Assembly (NCBI RefSeq): GCF_001889065.1
Contig: NZ_LWHB01000166.1
Span: 1-5,932, forward strand
From: Suttonella ornithocola
GTDB lineage: Bacteria > Pseudomonadota > Gammaproteobacteria > Cardiobacteriales > Cardiobacteriaceae
DNA: 5,932 nt
Direction: 5' to 3'
Both the position numbers and the translations under genes were made by a program. Every line of letters starts with the position of its first letter. Positions within the stretch are counted from its first letter, which is position 1. Shown here one piece after another: positions 1 through 5,932 of the stretch. Under the pieces are notes generated by a model. The model saw only the letters and a list, made by a program, of their open reading frames with translations. It was not told where the DNA came from and made no database searches.

Positions 1-401
1 ATCAAATACCACTCTATCATGCGCAGACGATAGGTATCAGGCTGCTGCAATGCTTGCGTATAAAGATGGTAAAGCTCAACATCAGCATAATCTATTTTCG
101 TATGATGTAATAAAAGTTCATTTAAATACGAAACACTTAACCATTTTTTACCATTAAGCTGATAGTAACGAAGAATTTCGCTTTTCTGAATGACAAATAG
201 CTCGTTTCGTTTTATCCCTGTAATTGACAGCTCTCTAAAAGGCGCATAATTTTCTGTATAGCGATAATTTTTTTGTTTCCGGATTCGTACTATTGCTCTT
301 TGTAGCCCATTATTTTTAGTAAATAGGTCAACCAAGTAACTATTTTCTTTATAAGACATCCGTCTAAGAACAAAGGCAGATTCACAATTTAGATGCAGCA
401 T
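1..401 (-). CDS. recO: DNA repair protein RecO, N-terminal part (runs off left edge)
   Basis: Reading the minus strand from an ATG at 401-399 gives 133 uninterrupted codons to the window edge. The protein begins MLHLNCESAFVLRRMSYKEN and continues with LVDLFTKNNGLQRAIVR. This matches the RecO N-terminal OB-fold pattern (xAFVLxxRxYxExSxLLDLFTxxxGxxxxVAKG). Around residues 89-97, SVSYLNELL matches the family's 'YxNELL' helix, followed by the start of the alpha-helical domain (ELYHLYTQAL). RecO works in the RecFOR recombinational repair pathway: it binds single-stranded DNA and SSB and helps load RecA. The C-terminal portion lies outside the window. The gene is divergent from pabA. No clear Shine-Dalgarno sequence precedes the ATG, and an in-frame TAA lies 10 codons upstream with no convincing alternative start between. 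The family assignment was made by eye from motifs; it is fairly secure although the gene is partial. Confidence 0.85.
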   Translation of the reverse strand, partial: MLHLNCESAFVLRRMSYKENSYLVDLFTKNNGLQRAIVRIRKQKNYRYTENYAPFRELSITGIKRNELFVIQKSEILRYYQLNGKKWLSVSYLNELLLHHTKIDYADVELYHLYTQALQQPDTYRLRMIEWYL

Positions 402-426
402 TTTAATAGTGATAAAATTAAGACTA

Positions 427-435
427 TGTTATGAT
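427..435 (+). promoter_or_regulatory. Candidate extended -10 promoter for the pabA-pilBCD-coaE cluster
   Basis: In the 69-bp divergent spacer the sequence TGTTATGAT fits an extended -10 element (TGn followed by TATGAT, close to TATAAT). The hexamer 17 bp upstream (407-412, TAGTGA) is a poor -35 match, as is common with extended -10 promoters. Transcription would start around 442, leaving a leader of about 29 nt before the pabA ATG at 471. An AAAGG Shine-Dalgarno at 459-463 sits 7 nt from that ATG. This is the only clear non-coding gap upstream of the five-gene cluster. The region is AT-rich, so chance matches are easy; TATAGT at 438-443 is an alternative -10. Confidence 0.35.
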
Positions 436-470
436 TTTATAGTATTTTACGCTTAGGGAAAGGCAGTGTC

Positions 471-1061
471 ATGCTGTTAATGATAGATAATTATGATTCC
501 TTCACTTATAACTTAGTTCAATATTTTGGTGAATTGGGTCAGGAAGTCCAAGTCGCTCGTAATGATCAAATATCAATTTCAGATATTGAACAATTAACTC
601 CTGATTACTTAGTCATTTCTCCCGGTCCTTGTACACCGACAGAAGCTGGTATTTCGAATGAAGCTATTCGTTATTTTGCTGGTAAAATTCCTTTATTAGG
701 TGTTTGCTTGGGACATCAATGCATAGCAAATGTTTTTGGTGGAAAAGTCATTCGTGCTGATCATATTATGCATGGTAAAATCTCTACTATTAAGCATAAT
801 CAAAAAGGCGTATTTAAAAATCTACCTAATCCTTTGATGGTTACCCGATATCATTCTTTAATTGTTGAAGAAAGCTCTCTACCGAAAGATTTTGAAATAA
901 CGGCTTGGATAGAAGAAAATAATAAAAAAGTTATTATGGGACTGAAACATCGTACTTTACTAGTTGAGGGAGTTCAATTTCATCCTGAATCTTTTATGAG
1001 TGACAATGGACACAACCTTCTAAAGAATTTTTTAGATAGCGCTATAGATTTTAGGATTTAA
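471..1061 (+). CDS. pabA: Aminodeoxychorismate/anthranilate synthase component II (glutamine amidotransferase)
   Basis: This 196-residue class I glutamine amidotransferase hydrolyses glutamine and passes ammonia to a chorismate-using partner. The partner is PabB for folate (p-aminobenzoate) or TrpE for tryptophan (anthranilate). The N-terminus MLLMIDNYDSFTYNLVQYF is typical of the family. The oxyanion-loop motif SPGPCTPTEAGIS is at residues 50-62. The nucleophile is Cys79 in GVCLGHQ, and His171 and Glu173 in QFHPES complete the triad. MHGK (100-103) and TRYHSL (125-130) are the PabA/TrpG signature segments. Length and motifs are complete, with no sign of damage. No pabB, trpE or trpD is visible nearby, so one protein may serve both pathways, as is known for some bacterial TrpG/PabA enzymes; the sequence cannot settle this. 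The start is supported by an AAAGG 7 nt upstream and by alignment of its first residues with the family. It lies 10 bp upstream of pilB, probably on the same transcript. Confidence 0.92.
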   Translation: MLLMIDNYDSFTYNLVQYFGELGQEVQVARNDQISISDIEQLTPDYLVISPGPCTPTEAGISNEAIRYFAGKIPLLGVCLGHQCIANVFGGKVIRADHIMHGKISTIKHNQKGVFKNLPNPLMVTRYHSLIVEESSLPKDFEITAWIEENNKKVIMGLKHRTLLVEGVQFHPESFMSDNGHNLLKNFLDSAIDFRI

Positions 1062-1071
1062 AGGATAAAAC

Positions 1072-2766
1072 ATGGATAATTATGACGCGCTTATTGGCTA
1101 TATGGTACAACATAAGCTGGCTACGCCAGAACAATTACGAGAGGCAAGAGGTAGCGCACAGAAAAAAAGAGCAAATTTCTTACAACAATTATTAAGTGAT
1201 GGACTTCTCTCTCCTTCTCGTCTATCAATCATTAATCGTGAAATTTATAATTTACCAATGGTTTCTCTTCGTGAGTTAGATATTCGTCGAGAACTCACCT
1301 CTCAATTTAAAGAAGCCGTTGTCCGTAAACATACGGCCTTACCAATATTTGCAAACGGCGGACGATTATTCATTGCTACATTTGATCCTAGCAACCGAAA
1401 CATGCTAGATGAGTTTAAATATCAAGGCAAATACACGACTGTTGAACCCATTATCGCAGACGTTAATGCTATTGAAGCGCTAATTGAAGACCACTATGCC
1501 GGCGTTGGAGGGATGAATAATCTTTTTGAAGATGAAACCAACGAACAAGATTTAGATGCCATTGGCGAACAGCTAGGACAAATTGGCGGCGCCGAGGAAG
1601 AAGCGCCAGTTGTGAGATTTGTTACCGGTATGCTATTGGATGCTATTCGTACAGGCGCTTCGGATTTACATTTTGAACCTTATGAAACAAGCTATCGCGT
1701 CCGATTCCGCAGAGACGGCGTTTTACAAGAAGTTGCAGCGCCTCCTCCTAGTATTGCTAATCGAATTACTGCTCGCCTTAAAGTAATGGCAGACTTAGAT
1801 ATTGCAGAAAAGAGAGTTCCACAAGATGGGCGGATTAAGCTCTATATTTCTGAAACAAAAGCCATTGATTTCCGGGTTAACTCTCTTCCTACTTTGTGGG
1901 GTGAGAAAATAGTTTTGCGGATTTTAGACAGCTCCGCAGCGAAACTCAATATTGAAATTTTAGGTTTTGAACCAGAACAAAAACAATTTTATCTAGATGC
2001 TATTAGCAAACCTCAAGGGCTAGTATTAGTAACCGGACCAACGGGTTCAGGTAAAACCGTTTCTTTATATACTGGATTGAACTTACTCAACAAACCTACT
2101 GTTAATATCTCAACCGCAGAAGATCCCGTTGAAATTAACTTACCGGGGATAAATCAAGTTAACGTTAATCCTAAAACAGGGCTAGATTTTGCAGCAGCAC
2201 TTAAAGCCTTTCTTCGTCAAGATCCTGATATTATTATGGTTGGGGAAATTCGGGATATTACCACTGCGGAAATTGCTGTTAAAGCCGCACAAACAGGACA
2301 CTTAGTATTGTCAACGCTGCATACGAATGATGTTCCCCAAACTATTGCACGTTTGGTCAATATTGGGATCGAACCCTACAATATTGCCGCTAGTGTAAAT
2401 CTAATCATGGCACAACGTTTAGCTAGACGGTTATGTAATAACTGTAAAACTAGAGACAGAAAACATCATCATGAAGAATTATTGGCTTTAGGCTTCAAGG
2501 AAGAAGATTTAGATGATTTAAGAATTTATGCCCCTAAGGGCTGTGAACGCTGTAACTATCAAGGTTATCGTGGACGAGCTGGTATTTATCAAGTTGTTCC
2601 TATTTCTGAATCTTTAGCAGAGCTTATTTTACAAAATGCATCTGCTGCTGAAATTGCCGAGCAATGCCAGAAAGAAGGCTATCCCGATTTACGACAAGCA
2701 GCACTCAATAAAGTTAAACAAGGCATTACCAGTATTGAAGAAGTTCTACGGGTAACAAGCGATTAA
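1072..2766 (+). CDS. pilB: Type IV pilus assembly (extension) ATPase PilB
   Basis: This 564-residue GspE/PilB-type secretion ATPase forms a cytoplasmic hexamer that drives pilin polymerisation through PilC. Residues 1 to about 145 form the N-terminal regulatory (MshEN/T2SSE_N-like) domain. An acidic linker (about 150-178) leads to the ATPase core. Walker A is GPTGSGKT (322-329, Lys328). The Asp box is STAEDPVE (347-354). Walker B is IIMVGEIRD (387-395, Glu392). The His box is TGHLVLSTLHTND (408-420). Four cysteines (455, 458, 491, 494) form the tetracysteine zinc site typical of PilB extension ATPases and absent from the retraction ATPase PilT. All key residues are present and the length is normal. 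The ATG has an AAAGGA 6 nt upstream that overlaps the pabA stop codon. pilC follows after 17 bp. A type II secretion GspE is the main alternative, but the following pilC and pilD favour the pilus role. Confidence 0.96.
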   Translation: MDNYDALIGYMVQHKLATPEQLREARGSAQKKRANFLQQLLSDGLLSPSRLSIINREIYNLPMVSLRELDIRRELTSQFKEAVVRKHTALPIFANGGRLFIATFDPSNRNMLDEFKYQGKYTTVEPIIADVNAIEALIEDHYAGVGGMNNLFEDETNEQDLDAIGEQLGQIGGAEEEAPVVRFVTGMLLDAIRTGASDLHFEPYETSYRVRFRRDGVLQEVAAPPPSIANRITARLKVMADLDIAEKRVPQDGRIKLYISETKAIDFRVNSLPTLWGEKIVLRILDSSAAKLNIEILGFEPEQKQFYLDAISKPQGLVLVTGPTGSGKTVSLYTGLNLLNKPTVNISTAEDPVEINLPGINQVNVNPKTGLDFAAALKAFLRQDPDIIMVGEIRDITTAEIAVKAAQTGHLVLSTLHTNDVPQTIARLVNIGIEPYNIAASVNLIMAQRLARRLCNNCKTRDRKHHHEELLALGFKEEDLDDLRIYAPKGCERCNYQGYRGRAGIYQVVPISESLAELILQNASAAEIAEQCQKEGYPDLRQAALNKVKQGITSIEEVLRVTSD

Positions 2767-2783
2767 GGACGAAGGAGTTTACT

Positions 2784-4004
2784 ATGGCAGGAACTAAAAA
2801 AGATTTAATTACTTATCAATGGAAAGGCAAAAATAAGCAAGGAAAGGAAATTTCTGGTGAATCTGCCGTTGCTAATGAAGCTGTGTTAAAAGCTTTTTTG
2901 GCTAAGCAAGGTCTTACTGGCGTTACAGTAAAATTAAAGCCTAAACCTTTATTTGAAAGTAAAGGAAAAATTAAAAGTAAAGATATTGTCTTTTTTACCC
3001 GACAAATGGCAACCATGCTACGTGCAGGAATGCCGGTTATGCGGGCATTAGACTTGGTTGGTGAAAGTATTGAAAAACCCAAAAAAATGCAAGAAATGAT
3101 TTTTGATATTCATGATCGCATTCAAAATGGGGCAAGCTTTGCTGAAGCATTAAAAGCCCATCCTCTCTATTTTGATGATTTATATACAAGTTTAGTAGCA
3201 GCAGGCGAAGATGCGGGTATGCTAGATGGTACCATGGATAATATTGCACTTAATTTGGAAAAAGGTGAAGTCACTAAGAAAAAAGTCAAAAAAGCTTTAA
3301 CTTATCCTGCTATTGTTATGATTTTTGCTATTGTTGTTACAGCTGTTCTCATGATAAAAGTCGTACCAGTCTTTGCGGATTTTTTCCAATCAAATGGAGG
3401 AGAATTACCAGCACCGACTAAATTAGTCATGGCAATTTCCAACTTTATGATAGATAAAGGTATTTATTTACTAGTTGCTATTATTATTGCTATTTCTGCT
3501 TTTATTTATTTTAAAAAACGGAATAAAAAGTTTCAGCAAGCAGTTAACAAACTCTCTTTCAGACTTCCCTTGATTGGCGGTATTTTACGCACGGGTGCCA
3601 ATGCTCGCTTTGCGCGAACCATGTCAACTCTCTTTGATGCTGGTGTTCCATTGATGAAAGGACTGAATGCAACTGCGCCAGCTACTGGTAGCGTAATGTA
3701 TGAAGAAGCCGTTTATGATATTCGAGATGATGTACAAAATGGGCAACAAATGAGCTTTGCCATGAAAAATACCGGCTTATTTCCAACCATTGCGGTACAA
3801 ATGACTGCTATTGGTGAAGAATCAGGTAATTTAGGTGAAATGCTTGGACGGGTAGCCACCTTTTATGAAGAAGAGCTTGATTGGCGAATTGATAATTTAA
3901 CTTCAATGATAGAACCCGCTATTATGGCTTTTTTAGCTATTGTTGTTGGTGGCTTACTCATCGCCATGTATATGCCAATCTTTAATCTTGGTAATATGTT
4001 CTAA
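2784..4004 (+). CDS. pilC: Type IV pilus inner-membrane platform protein PilC
   Basis: This 406-residue GspF/PilC-family polytopic protein is the inner-membrane platform on which PilB acts to insert pilins into the growing fibre. After a short cytoplasmic start (YQWKGKNKQGKEISGE, 11-26) there are two T2SSF domains. The first starts near residue 68 (FFTRQMATMLRAGMPVMRAL). The second starts near 273 (NARFARTMSTLFDAGVPL). The two openings resemble each other, showing the family's internal duplication. Hydrophobic segments at about 174-197, 227-243 and 377-398 fit the three expected membrane helices. The EESGNLGEML motif (345-354) in domain two mirrors GEDAGMLDGT (141-150) in domain one. A strong AAGGAG Shine-Dalgarno at 2772-2777, 6 nt before the ATG, supports the start. 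Its TAA overlaps the pilD ATG by one base. Length and domains are intact. Confidence 0.95.
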   Translation: MAGTKKDLITYQWKGKNKQGKEISGESAVANEAVLKAFLAKQGLTGVTVKLKPKPLFESKGKIKSKDIVFFTRQMATMLRAGMPVMRALDLVGESIEKPKKMQEMIFDIHDRIQNGASFAEALKAHPLYFDDLYTSLVAAGEDAGMLDGTMDNIALNLEKGEVTKKKVKKALTYPAIVMIFAIVVTAVLMIKVVPVFADFFQSNGGELPAPTKLVMAISNFMIDKGIYLLVAIIIAISAFIYFKKRNKKFQQAVNKLSFRLPLIGGILRTGANARFARTMSTLFDAGVPLMKGLNATAPATGSVMYEEAVYDIRDDVQNGQQMSFAMKNTGLFPTIAVQMTAIGEESGNLGEMLGRVATFYEEELDWRIDNLTSMIEPAIMAFLAIVVGGLLIAMYMPIFNLGNMF

Positions 4005-4867
4005 TGATTAATAATTTACTTTTTGATAACTGGCTACTAATCAGTTTTGTTGGTTTAATCGGTTTATTAGTAGGTAGTTTTTTGAATGTAGTTATATATC
4101 GCACTCCAGTGATGATGGAACGTGAAGAGAAACTATGGGCATGGGAAGTTATTCAAGGAGAAGGAGAAAAGCATCCAGATATCTCCTCAGAAAAATTTAA
4201 TCTTTTATTTCCTGCGTCTCATTGTCCAAATTGTGGTCATAAAATTCGCTTTTGGGAAAATATCCCAGTTATTAGCTATCTCATTCAAGGAAAAAAGTGT
4301 CGTAATTGTCACCAACCTATATCCTCAAGATATATGTGGGTAGAACTATTGACCGCTTTTCTTAGTATGATCGCTGCTTGGTATTTTCCAGAACCTATTC
4401 GCCTAGGGCTAGCATTATTATTCACATGGGGGTTAATAGCACTAACTTTCATTGATGCAGCGCATCAACTACTTCCTGATCGTATAACTCTTCCTTTAAT
4501 GTGGTTAGGAATAGCCGCAGCTTGGTATGGTGATTTTTTTATAGACCTATCTGGTAGTATTTTAGGTGCAATGGTTGGCTATTTATCTTTATGGTCTGTT
4601 TATTGGTTATTTAAACTCATAACTGGTCGTGAAGGAATGGGATATGGTGATTTTAAACTATTAGCCTGCTTATGTGCTTGGCAAGGTGCAATGATGCTGC
4701 CTATTATTTTAATGATTGCTTCTATTTGTGGGATTTTATATGCTCTTATCAATCAGATAGGCAAAGGGCGTCCAATGCCTTTTGGGCCTTATTTAGCAAC
4801 TGCTGGTTGGCTTACTTTTCTGTTCGGAGGAAAAATTGCAGCCTATATTGGTTTCTTTCCTTCTTAA
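4004..4867 (+). CDS. pilD: Type IV prepilin peptidase / N-methyltransferase PilD
   Basis: PilD is the inner-membrane aspartyl protease that cleaves prepilin leader peptides and methylates the new N-terminal residue. It may also serve type II secretion pseudopilins if the cell has that system. The protein has 287 residues, the usual length. The N-terminal DiS_P_DiS segment includes GLLVGSFLNVVIYRTP (20-35) and a four-cysteine zinc site at Cys74, Cys77, Cys99 and Cys102. The catalytic aspartates fit Asp151 (FIDAAHQLLPD) and Asp216 (GMGYGDFKLL). PFGPYLATAGW (259-269) near the C-terminus is another family signature. Several hydrophobic segments (about 11-32, 131-150, 160-176, 184-206, 231-251, 262-283) fit a polytopic protein. 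Many relatives have DxDH at the first active-site motif; here the second Asp is Ala153, a position not thought to be catalytic. The start overlaps the pilC stop (TAATG) with no strong Shine-Dalgarno of its own, suggesting translational coupling. Confidence 0.95.
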   Translation: MINNLLFDNWLLISFVGLIGLLVGSFLNVVIYRTPVMMEREEKLWAWEVIQGEGEKHPDISSEKFNLLFPASHCPNCGHKIRFWENIPVISYLIQGKKCRNCHQPISSRYMWVELLTAFLSMIAAWYFPEPIRLGLALLFTWGLIALTFIDAAHQLLPDRITLPLMWLGIAAAWYGDFFIDLSGSILGAMVGYLSLWSVYWLFKLITGREGMGYGDFKLLACLCAWQGAMMLPIILMIASICGILYALINQIGKGRPMPFGPYLATAGWLTFLFGGKIAAYIGFFPS

Positions 4868-4873
4868 AAAAGA

Positions 4874-5485
4874 ATGATTATTGGATTAACTGGCGGAATA
4901 GCAAGTGGAAAGAGCCTTTGTACTGATTTTTTTATAGCTAAAGGCATTTCTACTGTAGATGCCGATATTATTGCAAAAAGTATTGTACAGAAAGATTCCC
5001 CCATTTTGAGAGAACTTGTTAACCATTTTGGTAATGGTATTTTATTAGCAGATTCTTCTCTAAACCGTTCCGCATTAAGAGAGAGAATTTTTAGCGATTT
5101 AGAAGCTAAAAAAATTTTAGATAAAATTATGCATCCTATTATTGAAAAAAAATCTCAAGATGCAATATTTAAAGCTTTAAAAAGTCAACCTTTGGTTATT
5201 TATAGCGCTCCCTTACTTATCGAGAATAAATTAAATAAACTATGTAATAGCGTAATAGTTATAGACATTCCTATAGAATTGCAAATTATTAGAGGAGCTA
5301 AAAGAGATAATGTTAGCAAAAAACAATTAATCCATATTATTTCTAGCCAAAGTAGCCGAATAGAAAAACTCTCTTATGCAAATTATGTAGTTGATAATAG
5401 CCAAGAAAAAGAAAAAACCTTTCAACAATGTGAAAAAATATTAGAGCAAATTCTCAAATCAATCACCAATAAGAAGCCAAAATAG
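4874..5485 (+). CDS. coaE: Dephospho-CoA kinase
   Basis: CoaE catalyses the last step of coenzyme A synthesis, ATP-dependent phosphorylation of the 3'-hydroxyl of dephospho-CoA, in the cytosol. The 203-residue protein opens with MIIGLTGGIASGKS, whose P-loop GGIASGKS is at residues 7-14. DADIIAK (29-35) holds the conserved Asp of the substrate site. NRSALRERIF (64-73), HPII (87-90) and APLLIEN (112-118) match the family at the expected positions, and RGAKRD (140-145) fits the lid region. VVDNS (172-176) fits the conserved C-terminal 'DN' turn. Length is normal and no key motif is missing. The gene follows pilD by 6 bp, the same neighbourhood as in many pilus-bearing gammaproteobacteria. The upstream A-rich tract (AAAAAAGA) is a weak ribosome site, so translation may depend on coupling to pilD. 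The coaE stop lies only 12 bp before the 9-bp repeat that borders the miniature element. Confidence 0.95.
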   Translation: MIIGLTGGIASGKSLCTDFFIAKGISTVDADIIAKSIVQKDSPILRELVNHFGNGILLADSSLNRSALRERIFSDLEAKKILDKIMHPIIEKKSQDAIFKALKSQPLVIYSAPLLIENKLNKLCNSVIVIDIPIELQIIRGAKRDNVSKKQLIHIISSQSSRIEKLSYANYVVDNSQEKEKTFQQCEKILEQILKSITNKKPK

Positions 5486-5497
5486 ATTAGAGTATTT

Positions 5498-5506
5498 ATA
5501 GAATTG
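5498..5506. repeat. Left copy of 9-bp target site duplication (ATAGAATTG)
   Basis: ATAGAATTG directly abuts the outer end of the left terminal inverted repeat. The identical 9 bases follow the right repeat at 5636-5644. The match stops exactly at nine bases: the preceding base is T on the left and C on the right. It begins 12 bp after the coaE stop. Confidence 0.85.
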
Positions 5507-5635
5507 GGTAGTGGTTTGAAAAGTATGCTGGAATATTATCAAATAATCCAATGGCAGTTAAATATTTAAATATCAATATATTAAAAGAAGTATTTTTTGT
5601 AAGAGTATGTTTAGCATACTTTTCAAACCACTACC
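5507..5635. mobile_element. Non-autonomous miniature inverted-repeat element (MITE), 129 bp
   Basis: The element is bounded by a perfect 23-bp inverted repeat: left arm 5507-5529 (starting GGTAGTGGTTTGAAAAG), right arm 5613-5635 (ending CTTTTCAAACCACTACC). Pairing continues inward for about three more bases using two G-T pairs. A 9-bp direct repeat lies immediately outside both ends. The 83-bp interior (5530-5612) is strongly AT-rich and carries no credible ORF, so the element must have been moved by a transposase encoded elsewhere. The interior contains overlapping AT palindromes (TTAAATATTTAA, 5558-5569; ATATTTAAATAT, 5562-5573). A 9-bp duplication fits families such as IS1, part of IS5, or IS256. 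The GGTAGTG start loosely resembles IS1-type ends (GGTAATG/GGTGATG), but this assignment is speculative. The nearby IS630 transposase is an unlikely mover because that family duplicates a TA dinucleotide. Confidence 0.85.
5601..5623. other. Small hairpin nested in the right end of the MITE
   Basis: AGTATG (5604-5609) and CATACT (5615-5620) form a perfect 6-bp stem with a 5-nt loop (TTTAG). Three further pairs (one G-T, two A-T) extend it to 5601-5623. The 3' arm is part of the right terminal repeat, so this fold competes with pairing of the two element ends. The left end has no equivalent, which makes the ends asymmetric. The stem is AT-rich and lacks a following T-run, so it is not a convincing terminator. 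Confidence 0.5.
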
Positions 5636-5644
5636 ATAGAATTG
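5636..5644. repeat. Right copy of 9-bp target site duplication (ATAGAATTG)
   Basis: This is identical to 5498-5506 and starts at the first base after the right terminal inverted repeat. The pair of copies marks the original insertion site. Removing 5507-5644 would restore a continuous coaE downstream sequence. Confidence 0.85.
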
Positions 5645-5709
5645 AAACATAAAAGAATACATACAAAGTTAACTTAATATCCGCTTAAAAAACAGCGTCC
5701 TCTCTCTAA

Positions 5710-5723
5710 GCACTATATAGTGC
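5710..5723. repeat. 14-bp perfect palindrome (GCACTATATAGTGC)
   Basis: This self-complementary sequence lies two bases from the stop triplet of the minus-strand IS630 transposase (TCA on the plus strand, 5726-5728). It is centred on TATATA. IS630-family elements insert at TA and have their inverted repeat shortly after the transposase stop, so the palindrome may mark the right end of the element against its TA target. Other readings are an operator-like site or chance. The other end of the element is outside the window, so the terminal repeat cannot be confirmed. Confidence 0.45.
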
Positions 5724-5725
5724 AA

Positions 5726-5932
5726 TCATCTAAAGCCCAACCCAATCCAAAGCAGATAAAAGCATAAAGTATCAATACAATCCATCCGCCATTCTTTGCG
5801 TATTTGCTTAATCCAAGCCCACATCTTTTCAATGGGATTTAAGTCTGGACTATAAGGGGGTAACCAAACTATTTCATGCCCATGCTCTTCAATGATTGCT
5901 TGAATATCACTGCGTTTATGAAAAGCGGCATT
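5726..5932 (-). CDS. IS630-family transposase, C-terminal part (runs off right edge)
   Basis: Reading the minus strand from the right edge gives 68 codons ending in TGA. The fragment begins NAAFHKRSDIQAIIEEHG and continues with IVWLPPYSPDLNPIEKMWAW. This is the hallmark C-terminal end of the IS630 DDE transposase: the 'DN-AAFHK' strand, whose catalytic Asp is probably the codon just outside the window, and the 'LPPYSPDLNPIE' motif with the third catalytic acidic residue, Glu35 of the fragment. After IKQIRKEW the tail ends in IDTLCFYLLWIGLGFR. The visible part has no frameshift or internal stop, so the gene could be intact, but about four fifths of a typical length is unseen. It is convergent with coaE and the pilus cluster. 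It probably belongs to an insertion sequence next to the MITE rather than to the MITE itself. Confidence 0.88.
   Translation of the reverse strand, partial: NAAFHKRSDIQAIIEEHGHEIVWLPPYSPDLNPIEKMWAWIKQIRKEWRMDCIDTLCFYLLWIGLGFR

Noticed and set aside
2816..3249. Two minus-strand open frames (2816-3082 and 3037-3249) opposite pilC
   Set aside because: They lie wholly inside the well-supported pilC gene, lack recognisable domains, and have compositions expected of antisense shadow frames.
4122..4343. Plus-strand open frame inside pilD in another reading frame
   Set aside because: It overlaps the cysteine-rich region of PilD, which is clearly coding in its own frame; the alternative peptide shows no motif.
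4454..4480. Possible loss of an active-site residue in PilD (FIDAAHQLLPD, Ala153 where many relatives have Asp)
   Set aside because: The catalytic aspartates are taken to be the first Asp of this motif (Asp151) and the Asp of GYGD (Asp216), both present; the substituted position is variable in the family.
4672..4926. Plus-strand open frame spanning the pilD-coaE junction
   Set aside because: It overlaps the real ends of both genes out of frame and resembles no protein; it is a shadow frame.
5555..5575. Overlapping AT palindromes (TTAAATATTTAA and ATATTTAAATAT) inside the MITE as protein-binding sites
   Set aside because: They consist only of A and T in a very AT-rich stretch, where such symmetry arises easily by chance; there is no independent support.
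5507..5635. Reading the inverted repeat after coaE as a simple intrinsic terminator
   Set aside because: The arms are separated by 83 bases, there is no T-run after the right arm, and the flanking 9-bp direct repeats point to transposition. It could still affect transcription, but this is not its primary identity.
5507..5932. The MITE as a derivative of the adjacent IS630-type element
   Set aside because: IS630-family insertion duplicates TA, whereas the MITE has a 9-bp duplication, and no copy of the GGTAGTGG end is seen next to the transposase stop.

Overview
The window is chromosomal DNA from an AT-rich gammaproteobacterium that makes type IV pili. The protein motifs and the gene order pilB-pilC-pilD-coaE support this class. 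I cannot name the genus from the sequence alone.

Layout. Positions 1-401 (minus strand) hold the first 133 codons of recO, which runs off the left edge. A 69-bp divergent spacer follows, with a plausible extended -10 promoter facing right. From 471 to 5485 there is one tightly packed rightward cluster: pabA/trpG (glutamine amidotransferase), pilB (pilus extension ATPase), pilC (inner-membrane platform protein), pilD (prepilin peptidase) and coaE (dephospho-CoA kinase). Gaps are 10 bp, 17 bp, a 1-bp overlap and 6 bp, so the five genes are probably co-transcribed. PilB, PilC and PilD form the core of the pilus assembly machine: PilD processes prepilins, and PilB drives their assembly through PilC. 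PabA and CoaE are housekeeping enzymes (folate/tryptophan and coenzyme A) that share the transcript.

After coaE the sequence becomes mobile. Only 12 bp past the coaE stop lies a compact 129-bp element (5507-5635). It has perfect 23-bp terminal inverted repeats, no coding capacity, and an exact 9-bp direct repeat (ATAGAATTG) on each side. This is the signature of a transposed miniature element (MITE). Beyond an 81-bp AT-rich spacer with no gene, 5726-5932 (minus strand) encodes the C-terminal 68 residues of an IS630-family transposase, which runs off the right edge. A 14-bp perfect palindrome sits just past its stop.

The MITE is the most noteworthy item. The pilus cluster itself is conventional apart from the pabA gene at its head. 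I saw no CRISPR array, tRNA, rRNA or defence system.
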